DNA from: Bacillota bacterium
Lineage (GTDB): Bacteria; Bacillota; Negativicutes; Sporomusales; UBA7701
Length of the DNA: 38,842 nt
Assembly (NCBI GenBank): GCA_023415775.1
Contig: JAEZJM010000009.1
Location: forward strand, 1-38,842
Reading direction: 5' to 3'
Position 1 is the first letter of the stretch; each line of letters begins with the position of its first letter. The position numbers and the translations under genes were made by a program. The notes below the pieces were generated by a model. The model was not told where the DNA came from, searched no databases, and saw only the letters and a list, made by a program, of their open reading frames with translations. Shown piece after piece: positions 38,776 through 38,842 of this stretch.

Positions 38776-38842
<67 letters not shown>

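Overview
The window reads as chromosomal DNA, GC-rich in its genes, from a diderm, endospore-forming anaerobe of the Firmicutes, most likely class Negativicutes (Sporomusaceae-like). Three genes support this together: an alpha/beta-type small acid-soluble spore protein (23480-23746), a signal-peptide-bearing beta-barrel porin ending in Phe (23875-24771), and an anaerobe gene set (superoxide reductase, monomeric [FeFe] hydrogenase, biotin-dependent-type carboxyltransferase, cytochrome bd). Genus and species cannot be fixed from the sequence.

Layout. 1-4300 (minus): a molybdenum hydroxylase operon of xanthine dehydrogenase type (FAD, 2Fe-2S and Mo subunits) followed by the start of a uracil/xanthine-type permease. 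4400-6640: an AhpF-like thioredoxin-reductase-family enzyme, a DUF896 protein, a tandem DUF1540 protein and a zinc-ribbon protein. 6641-9019: a membrane-bound GAF-GGDEF diguanylate cyclase. 9152-14757: a complete oligopeptide/dipeptide ABC transporter (binding protein, two permeases, two ATPases). 15068-17896: a [FeFe] hydrogenase-like protein and a pyruvate carboxylase-B/oxaloacetate decarboxylase-alpha-type carboxyltransferase. 17940-26390 (minus): a TGS/uridine-kinase fusion, a small membrane protein, an aminotransferase, AsnRS, a flavin-binding NimA-like protein, the SASP, the porin and aspartate kinase. 26509-26828: an ORF-free, highly structured stretch that looks like a large non-coding RNA. 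26843-28882 (minus): superoxide reductase, two small membrane proteins and an EamA transporter. 29008-32197 (plus): two small proteins of unknown role, an RluA-type pseudouridine synthase, class II fructose-bisphosphate aldolase and a 40-residue protein. 32245-38598 (minus): rrf2-cydA-cydB-cydD-cydC. The right edge cuts a 5S rRNA (minus) followed by its terminator.

How the parts fit. The cyd operon, superoxide reductase and AhpF-like reductase form an oxygen and oxidative-stress module. Its regulators appear to be the Rrf2 protein and possibly a Fur/PerR-like 7-1-7 palindrome upstream of the superoxide reductase. The hydrogenase, carboxyltransferase, aldolase and aminotransferase belong to fermentative central metabolism. 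The purine-hydroxylase operon and the Opp transporter serve nitrogen and carbon scavenging.

The strongest unexplained signal is the ~300-nt element between the superoxide reductase and lysC. Its ends pair through two nested helices (9 bp, then 7-9 bp). It contains at least five further GC-rich hairpins, has G.U pairs that are valid only on the minus strand, and is followed by a terminator-like hairpin. All assignments come from reading the sequence; no database search was run.
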